Assembly (NCBI GenBank): GCA_947463445.1
Contig: CANHRS010000006.1
Coordinates: forward strand, 1 to 64,000
Direction of reading: 5' to 3'
Length of the DNA stretch: 64,000 nt
Source of the DNA: Flavobacteriia bacterium
Lineage (GTDB): Bacteria; Bacteroidota; Bacteroidia; Flavobacteriales_D; Crocinitomicaceae
Both the position numbers and the translations under genes were made by a program. The stretch's first letter is position 1, and every line of letters starts with the position of its first letter. The notes beneath the pieces were generated by a model. That model was not told the DNA's origin. It did not search any database and saw only the letters and a list, made by a program, of their open reading frames with translations. Positions 45,313 to 53,573 of the stretch are shown piece after piece.

Positions 45313-45807
45313 TTAAATATTTTCTTTTTCTAACAAAGTCGCCAATTCCTCGAAGGTCATTGTAATTCCTTGTTCGAAACCCATTTCAATTAATTTATGT
45401 ACTTCTTCTTCGGAATTAAATACTGTTTTGAATGTAACTAAGTTACCAGTTTCCGTTTTTGTAAACGTGTTTTTTCCGCATGATGTTGGTAATTCCATAT
45501 TGGTATTTCCGTCCTCATCGCAAAATTCATCTTAAATCGAATAGCTTACCAATTCATCGATTGCTAAGAAATTCATTCTTCCCCAATGTTTCTGATTTTC
45601 AGGACTCACCATAGCATATAACCAGTGACCACCAACGTCAAAATTCATCGTTTTTGTTTCAGTTCTCCAAGGTTTTGGAGCCCACCATTTTTCTAATAAT
45701 TCGCTTTCCGTGAATGCTCTTCATACAGTTTGCAATGGAGCTTTGAATTCTCGAGATACTAAAATGGATTTTTCTTTAAAATCTTTTTTGACTGTTGTTT
45801 TATGCAT
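45313..45807 (-). pseudogene. SRPBCC-domain gene with two in-frame stops
   Basis: From ATG at 45807 the frame reads MHKTTVKKDFKEKSILVSREFKAP, reaches TGA at codon 29 (45723-45721) where relatives have Trp (VWRAFTESELLEKWW), continues through WAPKPWRTETKTMNFDVGGHWLYAMVSPE, reaches TAA at codon 92 (45534-45532), and ends GFEQGITMTFEELATLLEKENI at 45313. The frame is never shifted. The track shows only the last 61 codons as an ORF. The whole is a typical AHSA1-type protein of about 164 residues. A short C-terminal piece could still be translated but would not fold. Confidence 0.85.
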
Positions 45808-45848
45808 GAAATTGGATTTAGCAGGTTGAAATTATTTATTATTTTAAA

Positions 45849-45898
45849 AATCACTCCTTTTTAGTTAACATAGAAACGAATGAGCGGTAGGAGTGATT
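45849..45898 (-). terminator. Inverted repeat after the small exported protein gene
   Basis: AATCACTCCT and AGGAGTGATT form a perfect 10-base stem around a 30-base loop; on the minus strand the stem is followed by TTTAAAA. The position just past the stop of the 45898-46503 gene suggests a weak terminator. Confidence 0.5.
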
Positions 45899-46503
45899 CA
45901 GTTTAAAGATCGCTTTAATCCGACGAAAACATCTTGATTCCATTCTTTGGATACATTTTTTGAAATGCGTAAAAAGTTCATTTCGTAACGGATAAAAAGT
46001 TCATTTTTTTCGTTCAACTCCCAATTGATTTGAGGAAGAATAGTATAAGATATTCCGTTGGTATACCAACGTGTCCAAAGTGGGACGGAGTATGAAACTT
46101 TTTTATAATTCCCATGTATTGCTATACTCACTAGTGGTTCTGCCGATGAGGTGGCAGTACTTCGACTGTCATTAACTAGACGTATACGTGCATCCAATCC
46201 AATTCCAGTTGAAAAATAGATCGGTTTTTCGGTTTTTGAGAAGTAATATTCTACTAACGGTGTAACATCATACGCTGACTTTGAGAAAAAATACAAGGTA
46301 CCATAGGAACGAAGTCTTACGGAGAGACGAAATGCACTCGATTTAATCAAAGAGTAAGTAAAGCTGATGTCCGTTTTGGGATAAATGTATCGGTTGCGTA
46401 AACTTCCAAAGTCAACCGAAATAGTATTTTTCTTTAGTGAATTTTGTTCTTGCGCATGTATGAAATTGCCAACTAAAAGGCAAAGGAAGAGTACTTTTCT
46501 CAT
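45898..46503 (-). CDS. Exported protein of unknown function (barrel-like)
   Basis: A 201-residue protein with a signal peptide, MRKVLFLCLLVGNFIHAQEQ. The mature part alternates hydrophobic and polar residues (ISFTYSLIKSSAFRLSVRLRSYGTLYFFSKSAYDVTPLVEYYFS) and ends in a strand with Phe-Val-Gly-Leu, compatible with a small outer-membrane barrel. I do not recognise the family. It overlaps the polysaccharide-lyase-like gene by 4 bases, so the two are translated together. Confidence 0.7.
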   Translation of the reverse strand: MRKVLFLCLLVGNFIHAQEQNSLKKNTISVDFGSLRNRYIYPKTDISFTYSLIKSSAFRLSVRLRSYGTLYFFSKSAYDVTPLVEYYFSKTEKPIYFSTGIGLDARIRLVNDSRSTATSSAEPLVSIAIHGNYKKVSYSVPLWTRWYTNGISYTILPQINWELNEKNELFIRYEMNFLRISKNVSKEWNQDVFVGLKRSLN

Positions 46504-47306
46504 GGCGCTACTTCATTATATGTTGAACCAATCTTTACTTCATCAAAGTAGATGCTGTTGGTGTGTTCGGATTTTTCTTTTCCACGGTATTGACCGAATT
46601 TGAAATAATTTCCTGCGCGATTGAACAAGTTTCGATGGTAATATTTATGATCTACCCCGTTAAATGGCGTAATTGGCTTGCCATTAATCCAAACCTCTTG
46701 ATACGCGGTATTGTCTTCGTTCCAATAGATGTGAGCTACTAGATCGTACCATTTTCCTTTTTCAGTTGTTAACGGCTTTCCTACTAAAAATGTTTTTGTA
46801 TTCGTTGAAGGACTATCATTCATTTTTAATTCTAATGTCTCATTTACGTAAATCAATGCGATAGGAGGAGGAGATCCCTGTAATTTTGGAGAAGGTTCCC
46901 ACACCTCACCTTGAATATAATAAGGTAAATCTTGCCACTGACAGATTAAATTGTAGGATGTATCTTGGTAGTTAGTATCTACCCAAAAACTAAATCCATA
47001 AAACACGTCTGATTTATACTTTGCACAATTGTAAATTACTAATTCTGTGCGATAACCATTATAGATATAATCCTCTGGCTTTAATGTGTTTTTGAGTGCA
47101 TATTTTCCTTTGCGAGCTGGGTAGGTAACGATTTGTGTGTTTTTTGTAGTGTCTACAACAAGGTAATGAAAACCGGAGATTGTACCATTTTCAAAATCGC
47201 CTATAAATGGAATGAAAGGTTGATTTGGTTCGGTGGTAGGAACTTTGCCACACGCAAAGAAAAATAAGGTAGAAATAGTATAAAGTACACGAAGAAAGGT
47301 GTTCAT
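46500..47306 (-). CDS. Lipoprotein with polysaccharide-lyase-like (heparin lyase I fold) domain
   Basis: A 268-residue lipoprotein: MNTFLRVLYTISTLFFFACGK has a lipobox cysteine. The mature domain FENGTISGFHYLVVDTTKNTQIVTYPARKGKYALKNTLKPEDYIYNGYRTELV ... YGFSFWVDTNYQ ... IICQW-like NLICQWQDLP ... GKWYDLVAHIYWNEDNTAYQEVWINGKPI follows the pattern of the Polysacc_lyase (heparin lyase I-like) beta-jelly-roll family. Whether it cleaves glycans cannot be judged; catalytic residues were not identified with certainty. It overlaps the next gene and follows the DUF6438 gene directly. Confidence 0.7.
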   Translation of the reverse strand: MNTFLRVLYTISTLFFFACGKVPTTEPNQPFIPFIGDFENGTISGFHYLVVDTTKNTQIVTYPARKGKYALKNTLKPEDYIYNGYRTELVIYNCAKYKSDVFYGFSFWVDTNYQDTSYNLICQWQDLPYYIQGEVWEPSPKLQGSPPPIALIYVNETLELKMNDSPSTNTKTFLVGKPLTTEKGKWYDLVAHIYWNEDNTAYQEVWINGKPITPFNGVDHKYYHRNLFNRAGNYFKFGQYRGKEKSEHTNSIYFDEVKIGSTYNEVAP

Positions 47307-47780
47307 CTATTTGTAATTTGCATTTACGCGTTTCATCGGGGAGGTCTGACAAATTTCGTATAAAACATCCAACAAAGCATCCGCTTGTTTTGGTGGAAAC
47401 ATGGAAACCAATTCTTTCTGTATTCCATCGTAGTTTACGGTTAATGAAATTAAAGAACCATCGCAACATTTTGCGCCATCAAAGGTTAGATTACATATGT
47501 CGCTTTGTTGAAATGCTGCGATAAATTTTTCGTACATTTTTTTATCTAATTTTCCAATGAAGTAACCCATTTTAGCAGAGTCTAATTCACGGGTTTGATT
47601 ATTCTCTAAAAACACTATTTCTGTATGCAATTTGAATGACTTGTCTGCTTTTAATTCAAGGTGATATACTGGACATGTTCCGAAACAATACGAAGTTTGG
47701 AAGATGATTTTTTCAAAGATTTGAGTTTTACCTAGTTGTGCAAGAAAGCATAACAAACTAATTAAAAGGTACTTTTTCAT
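47307..47780 (-). CDS. DUF6438-domain exported protein
   Basis: A 157-residue protein with signal peptide MKKYLLISLLCFLAQLGKTQ. The motif TSYCFGTCPVYHLELKADKSF is the hallmark of DUF6438, and a second cysteine group, FDGAKCCDGSLISLTVNYDG, may form disulfides with it. Function unknown. Its stop codon is directly followed by the start of the lyase-like lipoprotein, so the three exported proteins 47.8-45.9 kb form one operon. Confidence 0.75.
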   Translation of the reverse strand: MKKYLLISLLCFLAQLGKTQIFEKIIFQTSYCFGTCPVYHLELKADKSFKLHTEIVFLENNQTRELDSAKMGYFIGKLDKKMYEKFIAAFQQSDICNLTFDGAKCCDGSLISLTVNYDGIQKELVSMFPPKQADALLDVLYEICQTSPMKRVNANYK

Positions 47781-47894
47781 AAAGAGCTAACGAATTTTTT
47801 CATGGATTCGTATTTCAAATGTAGAAATTTATCCAACTAGTTTCACGTATCCATAGTTGATAATCCATAAAAACATAGTAACTTAACGTCAATT

Positions 47895-49133
47895 ATGAAA
47901 TTTACAGAATTACAATTACACGAGAGTATCCTTGAAGCGATCTCTCACATGGGGTTTGAAAATGCGACTCCAATCCAAGAAAAGGCTATACCTAGCATCC
48001 TTGCAAATAAAGACTTGATAGCTTGTGCTCAGACAGGTACAGGAAAAACAGCAGCGTTTATTTTGCCGATTTTAAATAAATTAGTTGGAAAAGAAGATAC
48101 TACAATCGATACATTAATCATTGTTCCAACGCGTGAATTAGCCATCCAAATTGAGCAAGAAATACAAGGGTTATCCTATTTTGTTTCGGTAGGTTCGCAA
48201 GCAGTTTATGGAGGAACAGATGGTAAAGATTGGGATATTCAAAAAGATGCACTCAAAAACGGAACAGATATTATTGTTGCTACCCCTGGTAAATTGCTTT
48301 CCCACTTAAAAATGGGATATGTGAATTTTAAACATGTAAAACACTTAGTGTTAGACGAGGCCGATAAAATGTTAGATATGGGATTCACGGAGGATTTAGA
48401 GCAAATTTTCTCTTATTTACCGAAGCAAAAACAGACATTATTGTTTAGTGCTACGATGGCTCCAAAAATTCGAACTTTAGCAACAAAAATACTTACTTCC
48501 CCAGAAGAAATTACTTTATCTATATCTAAGCCAGCAACTGGTGTTTCTCAAAATTTGTATTTGACATTTGATAATCAGAAGATTCCGGTAATTAAACATA
48601 TTTTGGAATCACGACCTGAATACACAAGCATCATTATTTTTACTTCTTCGAAAAGCAAAGTTTCGGAAATTGTGCATGGCTTGCGCAAAGCTGGGTTTAA
48701 ATCACAAGGGATTTCTTCCAATTTAACGCAGACAGAACGTGAAGAAGTGTTGATTGGTTTTCGTTCTAAACGTATTCGCATTTTGGTTGCAACCGATGTG
48801 ATGAGTCGTGGGATTGATATTAAGGAAATTAACATGGTCATAAATTACGATGCTCCACATGACGCGGAAGATTATGTGCATCGAATAGGTAGAACTGCAC
48901 GTGCAAATACCAGAGGAGAGGCATATACCTTAATCAATGAGAAAGACATGTTGCGTATGCAAAACATCGAGAAATTGATTGAAGCAGAAATCCCACGTTG
49001 TGTATTACCTGAAGCGTTAGGAGCAGGACCGGAATGGAAAGTGTCCGCTGGAGGATTTAAGCGAAAAAAGAAGAGTGGTTCTTGGAAGAAGAAAAAGAAA
49101 CCTGAAGTTGCTGTTGGTTCAGAATTAAAATAA
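47895..49133 (+). CDS. DEAD-box RNA helicase (RhlE-like)
   Basis: ATP-dependent RNA helicase of 412 residues. Motifs are in order: Q motif GFENATPIQEKAIP, motif I AQTGTGKT, Ia PTRELAIQ, II VLDEADKMLDMGF, III SAT, IV IIFTSSK, V ATDVMSRGIDI and VI HRIGRTARAN. The C-terminal tail is short and basic (KRKKKSGSWKKKKKPE), useful for RNA binding, as in RhlE types. Likely roles are ribosome assembly or cold adaptation, by family. It is transcribed away from the DUF6438 operon. Confidence 0.94.
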   Translation: MKFTELQLHESILEAISHMGFENATPIQEKAIPSILANKDLIACAQTGTGKTAAFILPILNKLVGKEDTTIDTLIIVPTRELAIQIEQEIQGLSYFVSVGSQAVYGGTDGKDWDIQKDALKNGTDIIVATPGKLLSHLKMGYVNFKHVKHLVLDEADKMLDMGFTEDLEQIFSYLPKQKQTLLFSATMAPKIRTLATKILTSPEEITLSISKPATGVSQNLYLTFDNQKIPVIKHILESRPEYTSIIIFTSSKSKVSEIVHGLRKAGFKSQGISSNLTQTEREEVLIGFRSKRIRILVATDVMSRGIDIKEINMVINYDAPHDAEDYVHRIGRTARANTRGEAYTLINEKDMLRMQNIEKLIEAEIPRCVLPEALGAGPEWKVSAGGFKRKKKSGSWKKKKKPEVAVGSELK

Positions 49134-49154
49134 TGGATTAGATAGGTGAATTAT

Positions 49155-49793
49155 CTAAACATCGAACCCAAGAATAAATTTGGAACTGTATAACTCTTTT
49201 ACTAGATTTTCATGATTTTGTGCGCTTCCTTGTATGGAAAAAACACAGGAATGCATGTTTTGGTTTTTAATTTTTTTGGTAATTGAAACACTTAAATCGT
49301 TGTTTTTAATAAGGATTATTAATTCTGCAAGGTCAAATTCATTGGAATGGACAAAGGTGATGTTATAAATTTCAATTTTATTGGAGCGTTCAATTAAGCG
49401 TTGTATCCAGGTAAAACTGAGTAAAACTATCATTACAATAATTAAAGCAGCAAATGCGAATTCATACCTTCCTATTCCGATTGCCATTCCGATTGCTGCA
49501 GAAATCCAGATAGTTGTTGCGGTAGTTAACCCTTTGACGTTCATTCCTTCCCGGAAAATTGCCCCTGCGCCTAAAAAACCGATACCAGTAACGATGTTGG
49601 AAGCAACCCTGCCATCGTTACTGATATAGTTGGATATTAGTGTGAATAGGGTAGAACCTACGGTGATTAAAATGACTGTTCGGAAACCTGCAGCCTTACT
49701 TTTATATTCTCTTTCCGCGCCGATAATTGCACCAGCAAATAATGCAACTAAAAGTTTTGTTATTTCTTCGACGTATAGGTAGTTGATGTACAT
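49155..49793 (-). CDS. MgtC/SapB-family membrane protein
   Basis: A 212-residue protein. The N-terminal 130 residues carry four to five membrane helices with the family's conserved acidic and arginine residues: LLVALFAGAIIGAEREYKSKAAGFRTVILITVGSTLFTLIS and GIGFLGAGAIFREGMNVKGLTTATTIWISAAIGMAIGIG. The C-terminal soluble part is ACT-like and less conserved. Many family members are annotated as magnesium transporters, but the role is not settled. Convergent with the helicase gene, with 21 bases between the stops. Confidence 0.9.
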   Translation of the reverse strand: MYINYLYVEEITKLLVALFAGAIIGAEREYKSKAAGFRTVILITVGSTLFTLISNYISNDGRVASNIVTGIGFLGAGAIFREGMNVKGLTTATTIWISAAIGMAIGIGRYEFAFAALIIVMIVLLSFTWIQRLIERSNKIEIYNITFVHSNEFDLAELIILIKNNDLSVSITKKIKNQNMHSCVFSIQGSAQNHENLVKELYSSKFILGFDV

Positions 49794-49936
49794 ACTTTTT
49801 TATCAAGATACAAATATTTGTTTTATTTCCGCATATACTGATTTAAACTCATATTACCTTATCGCATTAAATTATCCCTAGCTGCTTTGTTATAAGCGTG
49901 TTTAATTTTGTTATTACCGAAAAAAGAGTTGTATTA

Positions 49937-49969
49937 TTTGTAATAGTCGGAACATTTATTGTATCTTTA
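49937..49969 (+). promoter_or_regulatory. Possible promoter of the HU gene
   Basis: TTTG (49937-49940) is followed after 21 bases by TATCTTTA (49962-49969), one base off the TAnnTTTG box and two bases longer than the ideal spacing. The gene starts 20 bases later. Confidence 0.4.
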
Positions 49970-49989
49970 AATTACAAAAACTATAACCT

Positions 49990-50262
49990 ATGAACAAACA
50001 AGAATTAATTGATGCAATCTCAGCTGAGTCTGGATTGACTAAAACAGATGCTACAAAAGCATTAAACGCACTTGTAAACGCAACTTCTACTGCATTGAAA
50101 AGTGGAGATAAATTATCTTTAGTTGGATTTGGATCTTTCTCTGTTTCTAAAAGAGAAGCAAGAACAGGACGTAACCCACAAACAGGTAAAGAAATTCAAA
50201 TTGCTGCTAAGAATGTTGTTAAGTTCAAAGCTGGTTCTGAATTAGAAGCAAACGTGAACTAA
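49990..50262 (+). CDS. HU-family histone-like DNA-binding protein
   Basis: A 90-residue nucleoid protein that bends and compacts DNA as a dimer. The sequence MNKQELIDAISAESGLTKTDATKALNALVNATSTALKSGDKLSLVGFGSFSVSKREARTGRNPQTGKEIQIAAKNVVKFKAGSELEANVN is a canonical HU, with the GFGSF turn and the DNA-binding arm RTGRNPQTG including the apical Pro. A strong terminator follows, so it is monocistronic. Whether it is HupA- or HupB-like cannot be decided. Confidence 0.97.
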   Translation: MNKQELIDAISAESGLTKTDATKALNALVNATSTALKSGDKLSLVGFGSFSVSKREARTGRNPQTGKEIQIAAKNVVKFKAGSELEANVN

Positions 50263-50287
50263 TTATAGGTTTTCTTTTGAAAGAAGA

Positions 50288-50320
50288 AAGGTTGATTCAG
50301 AGATGAATCAACCTTTTTTT
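50288..50320 (+). terminator. Rho-independent terminator after the HU gene
   Basis: AAGGTTGATTC and GAATCAACCTT form a perfect 11-base stem with a 6-base loop and a following T run. Confidence 0.92.
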
Positions 50321-50414
50321 GTTGGTTGGGTTTTGGGTCTTAACTTATTTTTTATTACATCCCGTCATTTGGTCAGTTATTATTTATACACAACTAAATA
50401 GTTTCGTAATAAAT

Positions 50415-50942
50415 TTATTTTTTCATTAATTCATTTATTAAAACTGAATCTTTTGAATTGTTAGCAAAATCCCAAACTGTGCTTTTTAGATAAGTTTTGA
50501 AAATTGAATCTTTATAAATAGGTTTATCGTAAGTTCCAATATTCATTATTTGTTTTCTTTTTAGTTTAATTAAGTCATTATTAAACTCAATAATTTTAAA
50601 ATGATATAAAGGAATTTTATATCCACTAATTGGTGCTTCATTATCTATAAATAAACTGTCAGCTTGAATTGACCAACAAACCGAATACTGTAAACTAGCA
50701 CAATAATTATTATCTCCGTAATACAAACTGAATTTAAAGTATCTAGATTTGTTAAATGTCCATGTAGAGTTTGGAATATCGATACAATCGTCTTTTCCAG
50801 AGACAATAGCATTACTTAAACTATAGTACAAATTATCCACTATTTTACTTTCAAGTACATGATTTATTATATCTGGTTTATCTTTCTCTTTGACACAACT
50901 TGCTAAAATTATCAATAGCAATAAAAATAAATAATTTCTCAT
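50415..50942 (-). CDS. Hypothetical lipoprotein
   Basis: A 175-residue protein with lipoprotein signal MRNYLFLLLLIILASCVKEKDK (lipobox cysteine at 16). The mature part has a SNST-type WTFNKSRYFKFSLYYGDNNYC segment and two further cysteines (CASLQYSVC) that could pair. I do not recognise the family; it has a lipocalin-like feel without firm motifs. It lies 62 bases after the OMP gene, with a stem loop between them, so expression may be partly separate. Confidence 0.65.
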   Translation of the reverse strand: MRNYLFLLLLIILASCVKEKDKPDIINHVLESKIVDNLYYSLSNAIVSGKDDCIDIPNSTWTFNKSRYFKFSLYYGDNNYCASLQYSVCWSIQADSLFIDNEAPISGYKIPLYHFKIIEFNNDLIKLKRKQIMNIGTYDKPIYKDSIFKTYLKSTVWDFANNSKDSVLINELMKK

Positions 50943-50958
50943 ATTTAAGTTTTTGTAT

Positions 50959-50994
50959 AATGAGACTGTTCAGATTGAATTAAACAGTCTCATT
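50959..50994 (-). terminator. Stem-loop between the barrel gene and the lipoprotein gene
   Basis: AATGAGACTGTT and AACAGTCTCATT form a perfect 12-base stem with a 12-base loop just past the stop of the barrel gene. The T run on the minus strand is poor, so it may attenuate and not fully terminate. Confidence 0.6.
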
Positions 50995-51004
50995 AAATAT
51001 TATT

Positions 51005-51562
51005 TTAAAATTGATAACCAACTTTCCAATTAAATTCTATTGGTAATCCAGTGGTTAAAAACCAACCAACTCCACCAGCAACTTCATTGACTGAGGAAGA
51101 CAAAGCGTCTGTAGTTGTTTTGTAATCATAAGTTGGTGTTGTATAAAATCTTACTCCAAAATATGGTTCAATCGTAAAATGATTAGCAACTAAAAATTTA
51201 TACCCACAACCTAAACCACCACCAAACACAGAGGAACGTGTATTAGAATAAAAATCTGGATTAATGTCAGCAGTTGTTAAATTTCCGTAGCCTAATTTAA
51301 ACTGACCGAAAAAACCATCATCATTTCCATTTTTGCCATAAACTCTAACAAAAGGTTCAATTATAGGACCTTGCCAATTTGCAAAATACCAATTCATATT
51401 TGCCCCTAAAGTAAACTGTTTATTCAATGGCATTTCATACTGAATTCTAGCTTTAGGATTAAGTAATCCAAATCCAGCAGAACCGTTTCCTTTCCAACTT
51501 TGCGCTTTAGCGGATGACAAAGCCAACAAAATTGTTGAAACTGTAAAAATTAACTTTTTCAT
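51005..51562 (-). CDS. Outer-membrane beta-barrel protein (OmpA/OprF-like fold)
   Basis: A 185-residue exported protein. The signal peptide MKKLIFTVSTILLALSSAKA is followed by QSWKGNGSAGFGLLNPKARIQYEMPLNKQFTLGANMNWYFANW and later strands with glycine and aromatic residues, ending FNWKVGYQF with a terminal Phe, the signal recognised by the barrel assembly machinery. Small eight-stranded barrel is likely. It is 23 bases downstream of the LamG cargo gene. Function unknown. Confidence 0.75.
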   Translation of the reverse strand: MKKLIFTVSTILLALSSAKAQSWKGNGSAGFGLLNPKARIQYEMPLNKQFTLGANMNWYFANWQGPIIEPFVRVYGKNGNDDGFFGQFKLGYGNLTTADINPDFYSNTRSSVFGGGLGCGYKFLVANHFTIEPYFGVRFYTTPTYDYKTTTDALSSSVNEVAGGVGWFLTTGLPIEFNWKVGYQF

Positions 51563-51585
51563 TTTATTTTCGATTTTAAGTTTAC

Positions 51586-53136
51586 TTATTGAAGGACAAT
51601 TTTTCTTGTGTCTTTTACAATTTGTTTTCCATCAATTATTTGAACAGTATAAACTCCTCTTGCTCCAAATTGTGAAGTATTGATAGTAAACAATTGTTGA
51701 TTTATTAAAGAAGAGAAAACAGATTTTCCTAATGCATCAGTTATCTTGATGGTGCTTCCAGATAATTGAGTAAAGTCTCCAGTATTGATATAGATAATAT
51801 CACTTGTTGGATTTGGATAAATTTTAATCTCTGTTGTACCAATTATATTATTTAACCCAGCAAAATGTGCTTTGATAATAAGAGTATCCGTTACACTTAT
51901 ATGAGTTGTTACTGTATCATTTTTTGTAGAGGTGCAAACGATTCCAGTTGTATCAAAGACAATCGTAGAACGAGTTGCTGAACCACTACAATTATTTGAA
52001 TTCGTATAGTTATAAGTTATGGTTTTATTACCTAACCCAGCTAACTTAGGATTAAAACTTGAACCACTAATTCCAGAACCTATATATGTTCCACCACTTG
52101 GGTTTCCAACTAATGTAATTTCATTTGAATTATTATTAATAAATGCATTTAATGAAGCTAAACTTACAATAGGATTTGGATTAACAATAATACTTGTAAT
52201 TGTACTTGTTGTACTACAAGTACCATCAATTACTTTTACGGTGTAATTTCCGGAAATATTTGAAGTATAAGAGCTTGAATATGCATTATTTATTAGACTA
52301 TTATTACTGAACCATTCATAACTATATCCGACTCCTGTTGAAGCATTTAGAGTAACTGAATTACCTTCACAAAAAGTTGTTGAACTTTGGGGATCGATAG
52401 TAGCAATTGGATTAGTACAACTTTTAAAAAGTGCGGTTATTTCTTCTTGGACTAAAGCTCTATTCCAAATACCGATTTCATCAATATTTCCTTTATAAAA
52501 TTGAGCCAAATTTGCCCCACAACCAAAATAAAAATCTAAATCATTAATGATTGAACCAGATAATACCCAAGTTTGTGTTATGTCTTTAATATTATCTATA
52601 TAAATAGTTGTTTGTACTCCATTTTCCCAAATCGAAACAAAGTGATGCCAATTTCCATCATTTATAGTTTTACTACCTCTTAATTCTTTATGATTACTTA
52701 ACCCTGCATTTACTTGTTGCATATTATATGCATTACCTTGCCAACCAGTACCACACGCAAAAGCAGAACTTGTATTAATATTTCCACTATATTTTGAAAT
52801 TATATATTTGTCAATGTTAGTAGAGCTAATATCATGTTTTACCCAAAATGAAAGACTCAATGATTGACCAGTTTGGATATTTAAACTACTGTTATTTGTA
52901 ACTTTTACATAATTAGTCATGCCATTAAATTTATAAGCACTATTGCTTGTTCCATCATGTCCAGTTGTTAGTGTTGCTCCATTCACTTTGCCATTATTTC
53001 CATTTCCAGATTCATCATAAGCATTACCATTGAAAGGCCACCAACCAATTAATCCATTCTTGGGAATATAAGAAGGAGTTTGTGCTATTATACTACTACC
53101 AAGTAATAGTGATAATATTAAGCTTTTTATTTTCAT
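51586..53136 (-). CDS. Secreted LamG-domain protein with T9SS type A tail
   Basis: A 516-residue T9SS cargo. After signal peptide MKIKSLILSLLLGSSIIAQ comes a concanavalin/LamG jelly-roll (LIGWWPFNGNAYDESGNGNNGKVNGATLT ... NWHHFVSIWENGVQTTIYIDNI ... GNIDEIGIWNRALVQEEITALF), typical for glycan binding. PKD/Ig-like segments (TFCEGNSVTLNASTGVGYSYEWFSN) follow, and the end IKIYPNPTSDIIYINTGDF ... GVYTVQIIDGKQIVKDTRKIVLQ is a T9SS sorting domain. It heads the short operon with the barrel and lipoprotein genes. Confidence 0.9.
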   Translation of the reverse strand: MKIKSLILSLLLGSSIIAQTPSYIPKNGLIGWWPFNGNAYDESGNGNNGKVNGATLTTGHDGTSNSAYKFNGMTNYVKVTNNSSLNIQTGQSLSLSFWVKHDISSTNIDKYIISKYSGNINTSSAFACGTGWQGNAYNMQQVNAGLSNHKELRGSKTINDGNWHHFVSIWENGVQTTIYIDNIKDITQTWVLSGSIINDLDFYFGCGANLAQFYKGNIDEIGIWNRALVQEEITALFKSCTNPIATIDPQSSTTFCEGNSVTLNASTGVGYSYEWFSNNSLINNAYSSSYTSNISGNYTVKVIDGTCSTTSTITSIIVNPNPIVSLASLNAFINNNSNEITLVGNPSGGTYIGSGISGSSFNPKLAGLGNKTITYNYTNSNNCSGSATRSTIVFDTTGIVCTSTKNDTVTTHISVTDTLIIKAHFAGLNNIIGTTEIKIYPNPTSDIIYINTGDFTQLSGSTIKITDALGKSVFSSLINQQLFTINTSQFGARGVYTVQIIDGKQIVKDTRKIVLQ

Positions 53137-53321
53137 AACAATTTGATTTTTAGTTTAAAAATTCAAATCTACCTTATCCATTACTACTATTTTTTATCAT
53201 TTATTATACGTAGATATTTCACTCCTAAACGTATCGTTATAGAAAGTTTTCGTATCAAGTCAAAAAAATAGAAATTCAATTTTATTTGTAAAAAAAGAGA
53301 TTACGGAAATCAAAAAAGTGA

Positions 53322-53573
53322 ATCTTCGATGAAATAGGATTGAAGCTGTTAGCTCAAGACTTTAAACAGATACGCTCAATGAAGCAAATCACGCAATAAG
53401 AATTGGCGTATCGTTCAGAATTAACACTTTCTCAAATTGCACGGATTGAAACTGTAAGGATTAATCCAACAGTATCCTCCATGTTTCGGATTGCGAAAGC
53501 TTTGGATGTAAATATTATTGAATTGTTCGATTTTGAATCATTAGAAATCACTCCATTAGCAAAAGAAAAGTAA
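53322..53573 (+). pseudogene. XRE-family HTH regulator with an in-frame stop
   Basis: Plus-strand frame FDEIGLKLLAQDFKQIRSMKQITQ, then TAA at 53397-53399, then ELAYRSELTLSQIARIETVRINPTVSSMFRIAKALDVNIIELFDFESLEITPLAKEK and TAA at 53573. Without the stop this is a complete HTH_3 domain with the ITQ.ELA / SQIARIE / PT...M..IAKALDV pattern. No ATG start survives; the preceding TEIKKVNLR in another frame may be its N-terminus, which would mean a further frameshift. Its end overlaps the 3' end of the kinase gene by 26 bases. It is not in the ORF track. Confidence 0.75.

Noticed and set aside
43720-45807. Stop codon reassignment (TAG or TGA read as Trp) as explanation for the interrupted genes
   Set aside because: TAG ends core genes here such as sufB and sufC, Trp is written TGG in all intact genes, and the third lesion type is a TAA. 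Plain pseudogenes explain the data.
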